Origin: a bacterium
GTDB taxonomy: Bacteria; SZUA-182; DTGQ01
Direction: 5' to 3'
NCBI GenBank assembly: GCA_040755755.1
Contig: JBFLZW010000061.1
Location: 81,246 to 145,245, forward strand
Length of the DNA: 64,000 nt
Shown piece by piece: positions 9,850-18,624 of this stretch (position 1 is its first letter; the number at the start of each line of letters is the position of its first letter). The position numbers and the translations under genes are program-made. Under the pieces are notes generated by a model, which was given only the letters and a program-made list of their open reading frames with translations, was not told the DNA's origin and did not search any database.

Positions 9850-11226
9850 ATGACGATGCAGTTAACGGTTTTACTCATAGATGATGAAGACCAGCAGCTC
9901 AAATTATTACACACCTTTTTGACCCGGCAGGGCCATAAGGTCTTCACTGCCGACAATGGGCAAACCGGATGTGAGATCGCCCAGAAAAATATCATCGATC
10001 TGGTAGTATCGGATTTCCGTATGCCCGGGGGCGACGGTCTCATGGTCTTAAAAAAGGTCAAAGAGCTGAATCCTGACATCGAGGTAGTCATCATGACTGC
10101 TTTCGGAAGTGTTGAAGATGCCGTGGGGATCATGAAGGCCGGGGCCTACGATTATCTGCCCAAACCCGTTGACCTTGATGAATTTGATCACCTTATCAAG
10201 CGGATCCAGGAAAAGCGATTACTGGTTGCTGAAAATCGGCTCTTGAAGCAGCAACTCCAGGAAAAAATCAAGTTCGACGGCATTTTTTCCCAGAGTGGCG
10301 ACATGGACGAAGTAATGAATATGGCAGCTCGCGTCGCACCGAGCAAGACGACCGTCCTGGTGCGGGGGGAAAGCGGCACCGGAAAGGAACTGATCGCCCG
10401 GGCCATCCATTATGCCAGTCCCCGGAAGAACAGGCCCTGGGTGGTGGTAAACGTTGCCGCGTTATCCGAGAGTTTGCTGGAAAGTGAATTGTTCGGTCAT
10501 GAGCGGGGTGCCTTCACCGGAGCGATGCAGCAGAGAATCGGACGTTTTGAACAGGCCGATGGAGGAACCCTGTTTATCGACGAAGTCGGGGATATTCCTT
10601 TATCCGTTCAGGTAAAGTTATTGAGAGCCATTCAATTCGGACAGATCGAGCGGCTGGGTGGAAACAAAACCATTCAGGTCGATGTACGCATACTTGCCGC
10701 CACGAACCGAAATCTCGAAGAAATGATCAGGAACGGAGAATTCCGGGAAGACCTGTATTACCGGCTCAACGTGGTCACCATAGTGCTTCCTCCCCTGCGG
10801 CGTCGGAAAAGAGATATCCCCATCCTGATCGATCAGTTCATCAGGAAGTTTTCGATGGAAAACAATAAAAAGATCAAAGGCATTACCCGCGAAGCACTGG
10901 ATCAGTTAATGAGGTATGATTACCGGGGGAATGTCCGCGAACTGGAGAATATCATCGAACGGGCCGTGGTTCTCTGCAGAACCGAATATATCACCCAACA
11001 GGATTTACCCATACAAATACAGATTGTTTCCGGAAAAGAGATCTTAGACCCCTCCAATGTATCGGGCAACTATGAAGCGAAGATGAAAGCCTTTGAGACT
11101 GAAATGATCCAGGAGGCAATGAAACTCAATAACGGAAACCAAAGTGCAGCCGCCAGAATGCTCGGTATCACCGAAAGGCATCTTCGCTCCCGCCTGGAAA
11201 AATTAGGGTTAAAAAGCAAACCGTAA
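9850..11226 (+). CDS. NtrC-family sigma-54-dependent response regulator
   Basis: 458 aa from the ATG at 9850 (AAGG nine bases upstream); an in-frame GTG at 9805 lacks an SD. Receiver: LLIDDEDQQ, phospho-acceptor D55 in VVSDFRMPGG, switch Thr in IMTAFGS, Lys in LPKPVD. AAA+ domain: Walker A GESGTGKE, the sigma-54-contacting loop GAFTGA (intact), Walker B TLFIDEVGD, and the sensor region YRLNVV. A C-terminal Fis-type HTH (NGNQSAAARMLGITERHL) completes it. All elements needed to open sigma-54 promoters are present. It is divergent from a two-kinase operon, which probably phosphorylates it, and upstream of surface genes bearing -24/-12-like sites, its plausible targets. Confidence 0.95.
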   Translation: MTMQLTVLLIDDEDQQLKLLHTFLTRQGHKVFTADNGQTGCEIAQKNIIDLVVSDFRMPGGDGLMVLKKVKELNPDIEVVIMTAFGSVEDAVGIMKAGAYDYLPKPVDLDEFDHLIKRIQEKRLLVAENRLLKQQLQEKIKFDGIFSQSGDMDEVMNMAARVAPSKTTVLVRGESGTGKELIARAIHYASPRKNRPWVVVNVAALSESLLESELFGHERGAFTGAMQQRIGRFEQADGGTLFIDEVGDIPLSVQVKLLRAIQFGQIERLGGNKTIQVDVRILAATNRNLEEMIRNGEFREDLYYRLNVVTIVLPPLRRRKRDIPILIDQFIRKFSMENNKKIKGITREALDQLMRYDYRGNVRELENIIERAVVLCRTEYITQQDLPIQIQIVSGKEILDPSNVSGNYEAKMKAFETEMIQEAMKLNNGNQSAAARMLGITERHLRSRLEKLGLKSKP

Positions 11227-11406
11227 CTGCCTGCCCATTGCCGTTCTTCATCAGGGAGTGGCAACGAATTCTTCCAGAATTCGACCTTTCAATTCGACCT
11301 TTCAGTCTAAGAAAGTCGTCCACCAGGTCTGATTCGATAAACAACCTTCTTCTGGCGGTCCATATTATCTGTTGATTTTAAATAACTTATTTTAATTGGC
11401 ATAATC

Positions 11407-11422
11407 TGGCACAATAGTTGAA
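11407..11422 (+). promoter_or_regulatory. Sigma-54-like site before the three-repeat surface protein
   Basis: TGGCAC-AATAG-TTGAA: perfect -24 element and 5-base spacer, with TTGA at -12. Closely similar sites at 12656 and 18858 also precede surface-protein genes; all three fit TGGCAYRATANTTGAR. Confidence 0.5.
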
Positions 11423-11448
11423 CAGGGTATTGCCGTGAATGGCCACAG

Positions 11449-11480
11449 CAAGCAATACCAGGGATCGATCCCGTTGCTTG
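11449..11480. repeat. Hairpin in leader
   Basis: CAAGCAA (11449-11455) pairs with TTGCTTG (11474-11480), and an inner GGGATC pairs with GATCCC. It lies between the sigma-54-like site and the leader ORF and could be an activator site or an RNA structure. Confidence 0.5.
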
Positions 11481-11511
11481 AAGCACAGCCATCGCCCGGA
11501 AAGGAGGTGGA

Positions 11512-11538
11512 ATGCAATTATTTGAAAAATTAAGCTGA
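11512..11538 (+). CDS. Possible 8-codon leader peptide
   Basis: ATG preceded by AAAGGAGGTGGA, the strongest SD in the area, opens an ORF encoding MQLFEKLS and stops 56 bases before the ATG of the surface protein. It could be a leader peptide or a ribosome standby site. Expression is not shown by sequence alone. Confidence 0.3.
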   Translation: MQLFEKLS

Positions 11539-11594
11539 TGTTATCATTTTCAGAGAAAATGTCCATGAGATAATAATAAACTGGAGAAAAGATT

Positions 11595-12347
11595 ATGAAA
11601 TTTTACCGTAGATTAAGCGTTATCGTTCTATTGTTCGTTTTCGTTTTTGGCGTAACACGTGCTTTTGCTCTGCAGAGCAGGAAAGCTGGACAATCCCCTG
11701 CCAATACCGCGGGAAAAGCGTCTCTCTGGCAAATAAACCAGGCGGCACCTGCCAGGCAGGTATCTCAGCCCAGGCTCACTTCCACACTACCCCAGGCGAA
11801 TTTTCCCTCCAGGCAACAGCCGCCGTTTGGCAAACGACAGGGTGGTGGAGCTGGCCACGCCGATGTCTGTACAGACGGAACCTACCTCTATGCCGTTCAA
11901 GGTCCCCTGATTCATCAGTATGCTATCCTTGACTTGAGTCTGGTGAAGAGCATAGAATTACCCCAGACGGCAGTTTCTTCAGATACCGAAAACAGCACTG
12001 CCACCCTGCCTCCGCCGCCCGGACCAGGACCGTCTGCTGTCTGCACGGATGTAAGTTACCTGTATGTTCTGCAAGGGTCCCTGATGCATCAGTATGCTCT
12101 CCCTGACATGGCATTCATTAAGACTGTGGAATTACCCCAGCCGGAAGTGGCGGCGGATACTGAAGATACAACCCCTATCCTGCCTCCGCCGCCCGGCCCC
12201 CGTCCATCCAGCATCTGTACAAATGGAAGTTTCCTCTCCGTGGTTCAAGGTCACATGGTGCTTCAATACACGCTCCCTGACTTTACTCTCGTAAAGACCG
12301 TGGAATTACCCGTGCCGGAATCTCTATCTACAGCCGGGCAGGAATGA
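11595..12347 (+). CDS. Secreted protein with three ~58-residue repeats and Pro-rich linkers
   Basis: 250 aa. Signal peptide (LSVIVLLFVFVFGVTRAFA), then a low-complexity Gln/Pro/Ala stretch to ~residue 90. Three tandem units follow, each running C-T/D-x-x-(Y/F)-L-x-x-(V/L)-Q-G-x-(L/M)-x-x-Q-Y-x-(L/I)-x-D, then (L/I)-(V/I)-K-(S/T)-(V/I)-E-L-P. The first two end in an acidic stretch and LPPPPGP. The units resemble single blades of YVTN/WD-like propellers, but three are too few for a closed propeller; oligomerisation is possible. I do not recognise the family. A sigma-54-like site lies upstream. Confidence 0.7.
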   Translation: MKFYRRLSVIVLLFVFVFGVTRAFALQSRKAGQSPANTAGKASLWQINQAAPARQVSQPRLTSTLPQANFPSRQQPPFGKRQGGGAGHADVCTDGTYLYAVQGPLIHQYAILDLSLVKSIELPQTAVSSDTENSTATLPPPPGPGPSAVCTDVSYLYVLQGSLMHQYALPDMAFIKTVELPQPEVAADTEDTTPILPPPPGPRPSSICTNGSFLSVVQGHMVLQYTLPDFTLVKTVELPVPESLSTAGQE

Positions 12348-12426
12348 ACAGCTCCCTGACCGAAGATAGGATGCAACAGTAATTGTCATCCTGGCCGCAA
12401 ACCTTTGTCCCCGATAGAACACAAGG

Positions 12427-12471
12427 GGGGTCAGAATCCAGAATACAGGATTTTTTCTGGATTCTGACCCC
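12427..12471. terminator. Inverted repeat, probable terminator
   Basis: GGGGTCAGAATCCAG (12427-12441) pairs perfectly with CTGGATTCTGACCCC (12457-12471) around a T-rich loop. Related in sequence to the GTCAGAATTCAG dispersed elements at 46951 and 54754. It follows the three-repeat gene by 80 bases but has no T-run after the stem, so termination is tentative. Confidence 0.5.
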
Positions 12472-12655
12472 TGAATGGCTATAATATCATCGTTCACCCT
12501 TTTATCAATGGTTCTTCCGGCAGTTCACCATCAATCCCGATTCGACCGCGCGGTTTTATAAATCGCCCGTACAGTCGAGTTTTAAACTTAGCCGGTTCCT
12601 CTGACGATCTCCTAATATTTATTGATCTCAACACGTTATATTGATACGGATAATT

Positions 12656-12671
12656 TGGCATGATAATTGAG
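12656..12671 (+). promoter_or_regulatory. Sigma-54-like site before the lamin-tail lipoprotein
   Basis: TGGCAT-GATAA-TTGAG, 14/16 identical to the site at 18858 and 12/16 to that at 11407. The -24 GG and the spacing are right; -12 has GA in place of GC. Confidence 0.45.
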
Positions 12672-12721
12672 CAACAGAATAGTAAGCTCACGGAAATCCT
12701 GCTCCGCGAGAGTAAGGTGTC

Positions 12722-12775
12722 ATGATGGATCGGAAGAAAACAGCACCAAAACAATTCAGCCTGGTGATACAGTAG
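12722..12775 (+). CDS. Possible 17-codon leader ORF
   Basis: Two adjacent ATGs after AAGGTG open a 17-codon basic ORF (MMDRKKTAPKQFSLVIQ) that ends 10 bases before the GTG of the lipoprotein gene. Position and SD suggest a leader peptide; there is no similarity to call on. Confidence 0.25.
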   Translation: MMDRKKTAPKQFSLVIQ

Positions 12776-12785
12776 AGGTTAGCCG

Positions 12786-13745
12786 GTGGTCAAAGAATTC
12801 AGGCACACAGGATTAATCCTTCTCCTTACAGGGATACTATTCCTCTCGGCATGTGGTGCCGGCGACCCGGGCAAAGCCAGGGACGGTTCGGGGAAACTGG
12901 CAGTCAACGAGATCATGGCCGAGGACGCTGATGGCGGACCTGATTGGATTGAGCTGTATGCCATTGGTCAGGAGCCTGTTTACCTGGGTGATTACTCACT
13001 GGCTGACGATAATCCGGGGCGGAAGCCTGAACCCCTGCCCGACATTGTCCTGAAGCCCGGTGAATTTATCGTTGTCCAGGCTACTGAGCAGGAACCTGGG
13101 GATGGCTCCATTTCCGTGCCATTCAAGCTGGGCTCCGATGACAGCGTGAGCCTCTATTATTTGAACGCTGAAGTTGTAGATGAGCTGGATTGGAAAGCAG
13201 GGGATGTGCCGGCCGGCTCCAGTTATGGCCGTCTGCCCGACGGTACGGGTGCGGCCCGCACACTGACCCCGACCCCGAACACCGTGAACAGGGCGGCTGA
13301 GGATTCCCCTGCGGAGGTGGTTCCAAAACCTTCTCTGGTTATTAATGAAATTGTGGCCGCAGATGCTGGCGGCGGCCCTGACTGGATCGAGCTGTATGTC
13401 CTCGGCGAAGATTCCGTTCATCTGAATGATTATGCCTTGATTGACGACAGCACCGATCGTGAGCACGCATTCTTGCCTGATATTACCTTACAGCCCGGTG
13501 AATTTTTCATTGTCCTGGCCACTGATCAGGAGCCCGAAGACGGCTCCTTCTCCGTGCCCTTCAAACTGGGCTCTGATGACTGCGTCAGCCTTTACTATCA
13601 GGATACCAACATTATCGATGTGCTGGACTGGGGAGCAGGAGATGCACCTTCGGGCGCGAGCTATGGCCGCCTGCCCGATGGCACCGGCAAACCCCGGACA
13701 CTCACTCCAACCCCTGGCGGGGTAAACTCAGGGGGTGGATCATGA
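12786..13745 (+). CDS. Lipoprotein with two lamin-tail (LTD) domains
   Basis: 319 aa starting at GTG (GAGG eight bases upstream). Lipobox LFLSACG gives a lipid-anchored Cys near residue 23. Two LTD (immunoglobulin-like) modules of ~125 residues follow. Each starts with VNEI(M/V)A, then GGPDWIELYxxG, LKPGEF or LQPGEF, FKLGSDDxVSLYY, and each ends xYGRLPDGTG...LTPTP. Bacterial LTDs are extracellular domains associated with nucleases, CotH proteins and surface enzymes; here no enzyme domain is attached. The same LTDs occur in the CotH protein two genes on, pointing to one surface assembly. Confidence 0.85.
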   Translation: MVKEFRHTGLILLLTGILFLSACGAGDPGKARDGSGKLAVNEIMAEDADGGPDWIELYAIGQEPVYLGDYSLADDNPGRKPEPLPDIVLKPGEFIVVQATEQEPGDGSISVPFKLGSDDSVSLYYLNAEVVDELDWKAGDVPAGSSYGRLPDGTGAARTLTPTPNTVNRAAEDSPAEVVPKPSLVINEIVAADAGGGPDWIELYVLGEDSVHLNDYALIDDSTDREHAFLPDITLQPGEFFIVLATDQEPEDGSFSVPFKLGSDDCVSLYYQDTNIIDVLDWGAGDAPSGASYGRLPDGTGKPRTLTPTPGGVNSGGGS

Positions 13746-13761
13746 TGAGGTAATGCAAAAT

Positions 13762-13892
13762 GGGCCCTCACTCTACTCAAAAAATTTTCAGCCCTGCGCA
13801 ACTCAAAGTCAAGCTTTTCCCTTTCAAAAACTCCTTACTCAGGGGACTCTTTTTAAGGGTTTTTGAAAGAAAACGGAGTGGGGGCCTTTTCA
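13762..13892. repeat. Large nested imperfect inverted repeat
   Basis: Outer arms GGCCCTCACTC / GAGTGGGGGCC and inner arms CTTTCAAAAAC(T)CCTTA (13821-13837) / TAAGGGTTTTTGAAAG (13854-13869) fold about a common centre. The size and symmetry resemble a worn miniature element. No coding content. Confidence 0.5.
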
Positions 13893-13973
13893 TACAACAG
13901 ACAACAAGAAGAGAAAGGGGACAGCATGGGAATGTGATGCATGCAATTATCAGCTTAAGGACAGCGATTTTCT

Positions 13974-13996
13974 CCCTCTCCCCTTCGGGGAGAGGG
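13974..13996. repeat. GC-rich hairpin (CCCTCTCCCC / GGGGAGAGGG)
   Basis: A perfect 10-base stem with a 3-base loop. It could be an attenuator or a dispersed palindrome; there is no T-run after it. Confidence 0.6.
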
Positions 13997-14137
13997 CTGG
14001 CAGGTGAGGGGGGTATCTAACCGTCCGCGTAATTCCTGCACCGTGTACTTGGTTCTGAATTTCATGCTATTGGATGAAGAGAATTTTAAGGATCTTTTGA
14101 GTTCCGGCAATTTGTCCGGGTTAGGGAAGATAAGACA

Positions 14138-17100
14138 ATGAAGAACATTAAGCACCGCATATACATAACCTTAGCAGCATCATTGGCTGTACTTTACACA
14201 GCAGCGATGTATGCTGGAGGCATCCAGGCAGCAATGACCGGGTCGGCAGCGACCGGTGAAACGGTTGTTGGCAAGCCTGTGGCCGCCTCCGGCCTGTATG
14301 ACGAGACGATATTACGGACCATATACCTTGAATTCGCCCAGAAAGACTGGTGGCAGCAGTTAATTACTAACCACAATGCAGGCAGGGACGAGAATCTTGT
14401 CGCCGATCTTATCATGGATGGGGTTACTTACCCTGGCGTCGGGGTCAGATTCAAGGGCATGACATCATATCAGATGACAGGAAATTCCCAGAAGAAATCC
14501 TTCAATATCGAGCTGGATGCAACAAATCCCGATCAAAGGTTGATGGGGTATAAAACCCTGAATTTGAACAATGCCAGTATGGACCCCTCGTTCATCCGCG
14601 AAGTGCTCTATTTCAATATCATGAGAAAATATGTACCCTGTCCTCAGGCGAATTTCGTCAAGCTCATCATCAACGGCGAAAATTGGGGAATTTACGTTAA
14701 TGCGCAGCAAAACAACTCGGACCTCATCGAAGAGTGGTTCCAGAGCAGTGATGGTGATCGATGGAAGGTAGGAGGAGGAATGGGCGGAGCTTTTACCATC
14801 GGCACGGGAGGCCCGCAGCGGCAAACATTTGCAGAATGGGCAGCCAGCACTGCGGCAAAGGACATGAACGGTGATGGCCAGATTACGGAAGAGGATTATG
14901 TTTCCTTTCTGAACTCCCAGCGGCCGACTGGCGGCAGGACACAACAGCCGACATTTGGAGAATGGATGGCCAGTCCTGAGGCGAAAGACCTGAATGGGGA
15001 TGGCCAGATTACGGCGGAAGATTTCAATACCATTGTCAGCCCCTGGAGAATACCCTTGGGTACCACTCAACAGGCTCCTCCCGCTGGCATACTCCCTGGG
15101 GGGACCCCTCCGGTAATGCCCTTTGGGGATCCTAACATGGTTCCTGGCGGGATGCCGTGGATGATGCCATTCGGTGATCCTAACACGGCTGCTGCCGGTG
15201 GAATGTTTGTTGCTGGTGGCATGCCTCCCGGTGGTATGTTTGATCCTAACATGGTTCCTGGCGGGATGCCGTGGATGATGCCATTCGGTGATCCTAACAC
15301 GGCTGCTTTTACATGGGGAGGCAGGGGTGGTTTTGGTGGCATGGCTGTTGATCCTAACAGGGTTGCTGCTGGCGGCAATATGATGTTTGGTGGCGGCGGC
15401 GGTATGATGATGTTCGGCGGTGGTAACGGCGCTTTGACCTGGCTGGGAACTGACAGCGCTCAATACGAACAGGCGTATGAATTAAAGTCAGGGAAAACAT
15501 CCGATCCGTGGGCAAATCTGATTACAACCTGCGACATCTTAAACAACACGCCCCTGGAGCAACTGCCGGACACCCTGGAGTCTGTCCTGGCTGTCGATCG
15601 GTGGCTGTGGTTCCTGGCACTGGAGAACATCTTCACGGACGAGGATAGTTATCTGACCAAGGGCTGGGATTACCAGATCTATTATGAAGTGGAAACCGGG
15701 CAAATTCACCCCTTGGAACATGATGGCAATGAGACTTTCAATTCCCGTGATGTCAACCTCGATCCGTTTTCAGGCGAGAACAGCACGAGCCGTCCGGTGA
15801 TAAGCAGGCTTCTGGCTGTCCCGCAGTTCCGTCAGCGCTACCTGGCACACCTGAGAACCATCATCAACGAGTGTCTCGATTGGAACATCCTGGCACCGCA
15901 GGTCGAAGCCTATAAAGCGCTCATTGCCGATGAAGTCAGGCTGGATACCAAGAAGCTGTATTCGAATGATCAATTTGAAAAAAGTTTCACCGATCTTGAG
16001 AATTTTGTGAAAAATCGCCGGAATTACCTGCTTAACCACGAGGAAATAAACAGAGCGGCTCCTCAGATTTCTTCGGTTGCCCGCACGGTATCGCAGGGAG
16101 ATAGTGCTTCCCCCCTCCCTGGTCAATCCGTAAGAATAACGGCTCAGGTTGAGGGAGAGGCTGGCATCGGAGATGTTACCCTCTATTATGCCGCAGGAGC
16201 CGTCGGATCCTTTACCCGTGTGTCCATGTTCGATGATGGTGCTCATGGGGATGGGAGAAAAGGTGATGGCATGTATGGCGGGGAAATCCCTCCCTGCCCT
16301 GCGGGCAGCCTGGTCCGTTATTATATTGAAGCCAGGAGCGCTGATACGGTACAAAGCACCTCTTTTGCACCTTCGGGTGCCGAACATCGGGTTTTCACGT
16401 ACAGCGTGTTCATCCCCGTTGCGGTAAATACTCCTGTTGTTATCAACGAGTTAATGGCAAAAAACGAGGCGACTATTCAGGATCCCCAGGGAGAGTACGA
16501 GGACTGGATCGAGCTTTTGAATGTCAGCAATCGGCAGGCAGACCTTTCGGGAATGTATCTGAGTGACAGGGAAGACAGCCCCCTCAAGTGGAAAATACCG
16601 GAGGGAACGGTGATTGCTCCGGGAGGTTATCTGCTGATTTGGGCTGATGAAGATGGGAGTGATCAGCCAGGGCTCCATGCCAATTTCAAGCTCTCGACCG
16701 ATGGGGAAAGTGTCATGCTCGTGGATACGGACGAGCGGGGAAATGCCATTCTCGATTCCGTGGTGTTTGGAAAACAGGAGGCGGATGTATCGTTCGGGAG
16801 GTTCCCGAATGGCACTGGCCAGCTTCAGTCCATGTCCCCGACTCCCAATGGCGAGAATCTCTCCTTTGTTTCCGGTGGAGGCATTTCCGGTAATCAGACA
16901 TTGGATTCGGATAAAGATGTGGATGGATACGAAACCGGCGAAGGAGACTGTGCTGATAATAACCCGGCTGTACATCCAGCGGCCCAGGAAGCTTGTGACG
17001 GCATAGATAATGACTGCGATGGCCAGGTGGATGAAAATCTGACCAGAGCTTGTTCCAGCGCCTGCGGCATCGGAACGGAGACCTGCCGGAATGGCCGGTG

Positions 17101-18613
17101 GGCCGGGTGCACTGCGCTTCAACCCCAGGCCGAAGTCCGGGATGGCAAAGATAATGATTGTGACGGCCAGGTGGATGAGGCAGAGCCTCTGGCATCGCTC
17201 ATTGAAAAGGTTTCACCTTCGCAGGCAAAACAGGGGGATAAGAATGTAACCGTTGCCATAACCTTAAGCCAGCAGGCAGCCATGCTTCCTGCCGGGATTA
17301 CTCCAGTCAGCGTGAAGATTGCTACCCTGACGGGAAGAGATATGAACCGCAACGGACTTCAGATAACAGCCGTATTTGACATTCCGGCAGATGAGCCGCC
17401 TGGGATGAAGGACATTTCCATCGAGTTTCCTGCATCGGGGGGCACTGCGCCAGGCGGTGGAGCCCAGTTCCCAGGCGGATTTCAGCCTCCGGCAGGGACC
17501 CAGCTTCCGGCTGGATTTCAACTCCCGACTGGATCACAACCCCCAGCCGGATTCCAGCCGCCAGCCGGGTTCCAACCCCCTGCCGGATTTCAGCCTCCGG
17601 CTGGAATGCAGCTTCCAGCAGGGGCTCAGCCTCCGGCAGGGGCTCAGCCTCCGGCAGGACAGGGTATGCCCATAGCCATGCCTCCCAGTGGTCAGAATAT
17701 GATCTTCACCAGGTCAGCCGCATTTGAAATCCTGGCAAGTAATGCCATTAACCCCGGACTCCAGCCGCTGGATGAGCTCCCCCCCCGGCTTTACCTCAAC
17801 GAGTTCATGGCTGATAATACCGGCACGATTGAGGACCCCGACGAGCCGGGAAAGTTTGAGGACTGGATCGAAATCTACAATTCAGGCAATTCGGCTGTCA
17901 ATATGGCCGGTATGTATCTGACCGATGATTTGACCAGGCCGACCAAATGGCAGATTCCGGAGGGAGTGAGTATTCCGGCCAAAGGTTACCTGCTTTTCTG
18001 GGCTGATGAAAATAAAGGGCAGGGGAATACTCATGCCAACTTCAAGCTCAGTAAAAGCGGGGAAGCGATCGGTCTGTTCGACACCGATGCCAGAGGAAAT
18101 GCGGCTATCGATACCCTGACCTTCGCAGCGCAGACCACAAATGTTTCGCAGGGAAGGGCGCACGATGGTGGAGAGCCCTGGGTGTCGTTCGATAAACCTA
18201 CCCCCGGCTCTGCAAATTCCATAACCCAGGCGGGAACCATGACCGATACTGATTCTGACGGTGTGCCTGATCAGAGGGACAACTGTCCGGCTGTTTCAAA
18301 CAGGGACCAGCTTGATCCCGATGGTGACGGCATTGGGGATGCATGTGATGCCTGCTTCAACGATCCGGCCAATGATGCTGATGGGGATGGAATCTGCGCT
18401 GATGAAGATCCCTGCCCGAATAATCCCATTCATGGAGACCTGAATGGAGATGGAAACGTTTCTCCGGCAGACGCTCTCAGTGCGTTTCGGTGTTACCTCA
18501 GCCTGGCCGCCTGTCCTGATTGTGCTGATGTAGATATGAACGGCAGTGTTACTCCAGCGGATGCGCTGTGCATTTTTAAAAAATATCTAGGACTGCCAGG
18601 TTGTCTGGATTGA
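14138..18613 (+). CDS. Multidomain CotH-kinase surface protein with LTD, MopE-like, TSP3 and dockerin-like modules
   Basis: 1491 aa, signal peptide at 1-30. CotH part 1 (~45-235: FKGMTSYQ...KKSFNIELD, LNLNNASMDPSFIREVL, WGIYVNAQQ). An insertion follows with two EF-hand-like loops (DMNGDGQITEEDY, DLNGDGQITAEDF, ~245-300) and a Met/Gly/Pro-rich stretch (~308-430). CotH part 2 (~440-640) has the acidic site LEHDGNETFNSRD. Then a beta domain; LTD1 (~765-905); a MopE-like Cys/Asp module (~920-1015, two CDGxDNDCDGQVDE-like repeats); a PAGFQP tandem linker (~1105-1175); LTD2 (~1215-1365); TSP3 Ca-loops (~1368-1428); and a two-repeat dockerin-like C terminus (~1431-1491). CotH proteins are atypical kinases phosphorylating surface or spore-coat proteins. 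No cohesin is in view. Confidence 0.88.
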   Translation: MKNIKHRIYITLAASLAVLYTAAMYAGGIQAAMTGSAATGETVVGKPVAASGLYDETILRTIYLEFAQKDWWQQLITNHNAGRDENLVADLIMDGVTYPGVGVRFKGMTSYQMTGNSQKKSFNIELDATNPDQRLMGYKTLNLNNASMDPSFIREVLYFNIMRKYVPCPQANFVKLIINGENWGIYVNAQQNNSDLIEEWFQSSDGDRWKVGGGMGGAFTIGTGGPQRQTFAEWAASTAAKDMNGDGQITEEDYVSFLNSQRPTGGRTQQPTFGEWMASPEAKDLNGDGQITAEDFNTIVSPWRIPLGTTQQAPPAGILPGGTPPVMPFGDPNMVPGGMPWMMPFGDPNTAAAGGMFVAGGMPPGGMFDPNMVPGGMPWMMPFGDPNTAAFTWGGRGGFGGMAVDPNRVAAGGNMMFGGGGGMMMFGGGNGALTWLGTDSAQYEQAYELKSGKTSDPWANLITTCDILNNTPLEQLPDTLESVLAVDRWLWFLALENIFTDEDSYLTKGWDYQIYYEVETGQIHPLEHDGNETFNSRDVNLDPFSGENSTSRPVISRLLAVPQFRQRYLAHLRTIINECLDWNILAPQVEAYKALIADEVRLDTKKLYSNDQFEKSFTDLENFVKNRRNYLLNHEEINRAAPQISSVARTVSQGDSASPLPGQSVRITAQVEGEAGIGDVTLYYAAGAVGSFTRVSMFDDGAHGDGRKGDGMYGGEIPPCPAGSLVRYYIEARSADTVQSTSFAPSGAEHRVFTYSVFIPVAVNTPVVINELMAKNEATIQDPQGEYEDWIELLNVSNRQADLSGMYLSDREDSPLKWKIPEGTVIAPGGYLLIWADEDGSDQPGLHANFKLSTDGESVMLVDTDERGNAILDSVVFGKQEADVSFGRFPNGTGQLQSMSPTPNGENLSFVSGGGISGNQTLDSDKDVDGYETGEGDCADNNPAVHPAAQEACDGIDNDCDGQVDENLTRACSSACGIGTETCRNGRWAGCTALQPQAEVRDGKDNDCDGQVDEAEPLASLIEKVSPSQAKQGDKNVTVAITLSQQAAMLPAGITPVSVKIATLTGRDMNRNGLQITAVFDIPADEPPGMKDISIEFPASGGTAPGGGAQFPGGFQPPAGTQLPAGFQLPTGSQPPAGFQPPAGFQPPAGFQPPAGMQLPAGAQPPAGAQPPAGQGMPIAMPPSGQNMIFTRSAAFEILASNAINPGLQPLDELPPRLYLNEFMADNTGTIEDPDEPGKFEDWIEIYNSGNSAVNMAGMYLTDDLTRPTKWQIPEGVSIPAKGYLLFWADENKGQGNTHANFKLSKSGEAIGLFDTDARGNAAIDTLTFAAQTTNVSQGRAHDGGEPWVSFDKPTPGSANSITQAGTMTDTDSDGVPDQRDNCPAVSNRDQLDPDGDGIGDACDACFNDPANDADGDGICADEDPCPNNPIHGDLNGDGNVSPADALSAFRCYLSLAACPDCADVDMNGSVTPADALCIFKKYLGLPGCLD
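17500..17660 (+). repeat. PAGFQP-encoding tandem repeat within the CotH gene
   Basis: About 24-base units encode repeated PPAGFQ/PAGAQP. They form a flexible Pro-rich linker between the MopE-like and second LTD parts. The same kind of linker survives in the relic at 18943-19208. Confidence 0.8.
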
Positions 18614-18624
18614 TTTTTATCAGT

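Larger units (their letters stand above)
11227..11594. other. Long leader region of the three-repeat surface protein
   Basis: Holds a sigma-54-like site (11407-11422), a hairpin (11449-11480), a standalone strong SD with an 8-codon ORF (11512-11538) and the gene's own weaker SD (GGAG). No other gene is seen. Confidence 0.6.
12348..12785. other. Intergenic region with hairpin, sigma-54-like site and small ORF
   Basis: No full gene. It holds the inverted repeat at 12427-12471, a sigma-54-like site at 12656-12671 and a 17-codon ORF at 12722-12775 ahead of the lamin-tail lipoprotein gene. Confidence 0.6.
13746..14137. other. Intergenic region with two inverted-repeat structures
   Basis: Upstream of the CotH gene. 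Holds the nested imperfect inverted repeat at 13762-13892 and the hairpin at 13974-13996. I see no clear promoter and no sigma-54-like site, so the CotH gene may be read through from the lipoprotein gene. Confidence 0.5.
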
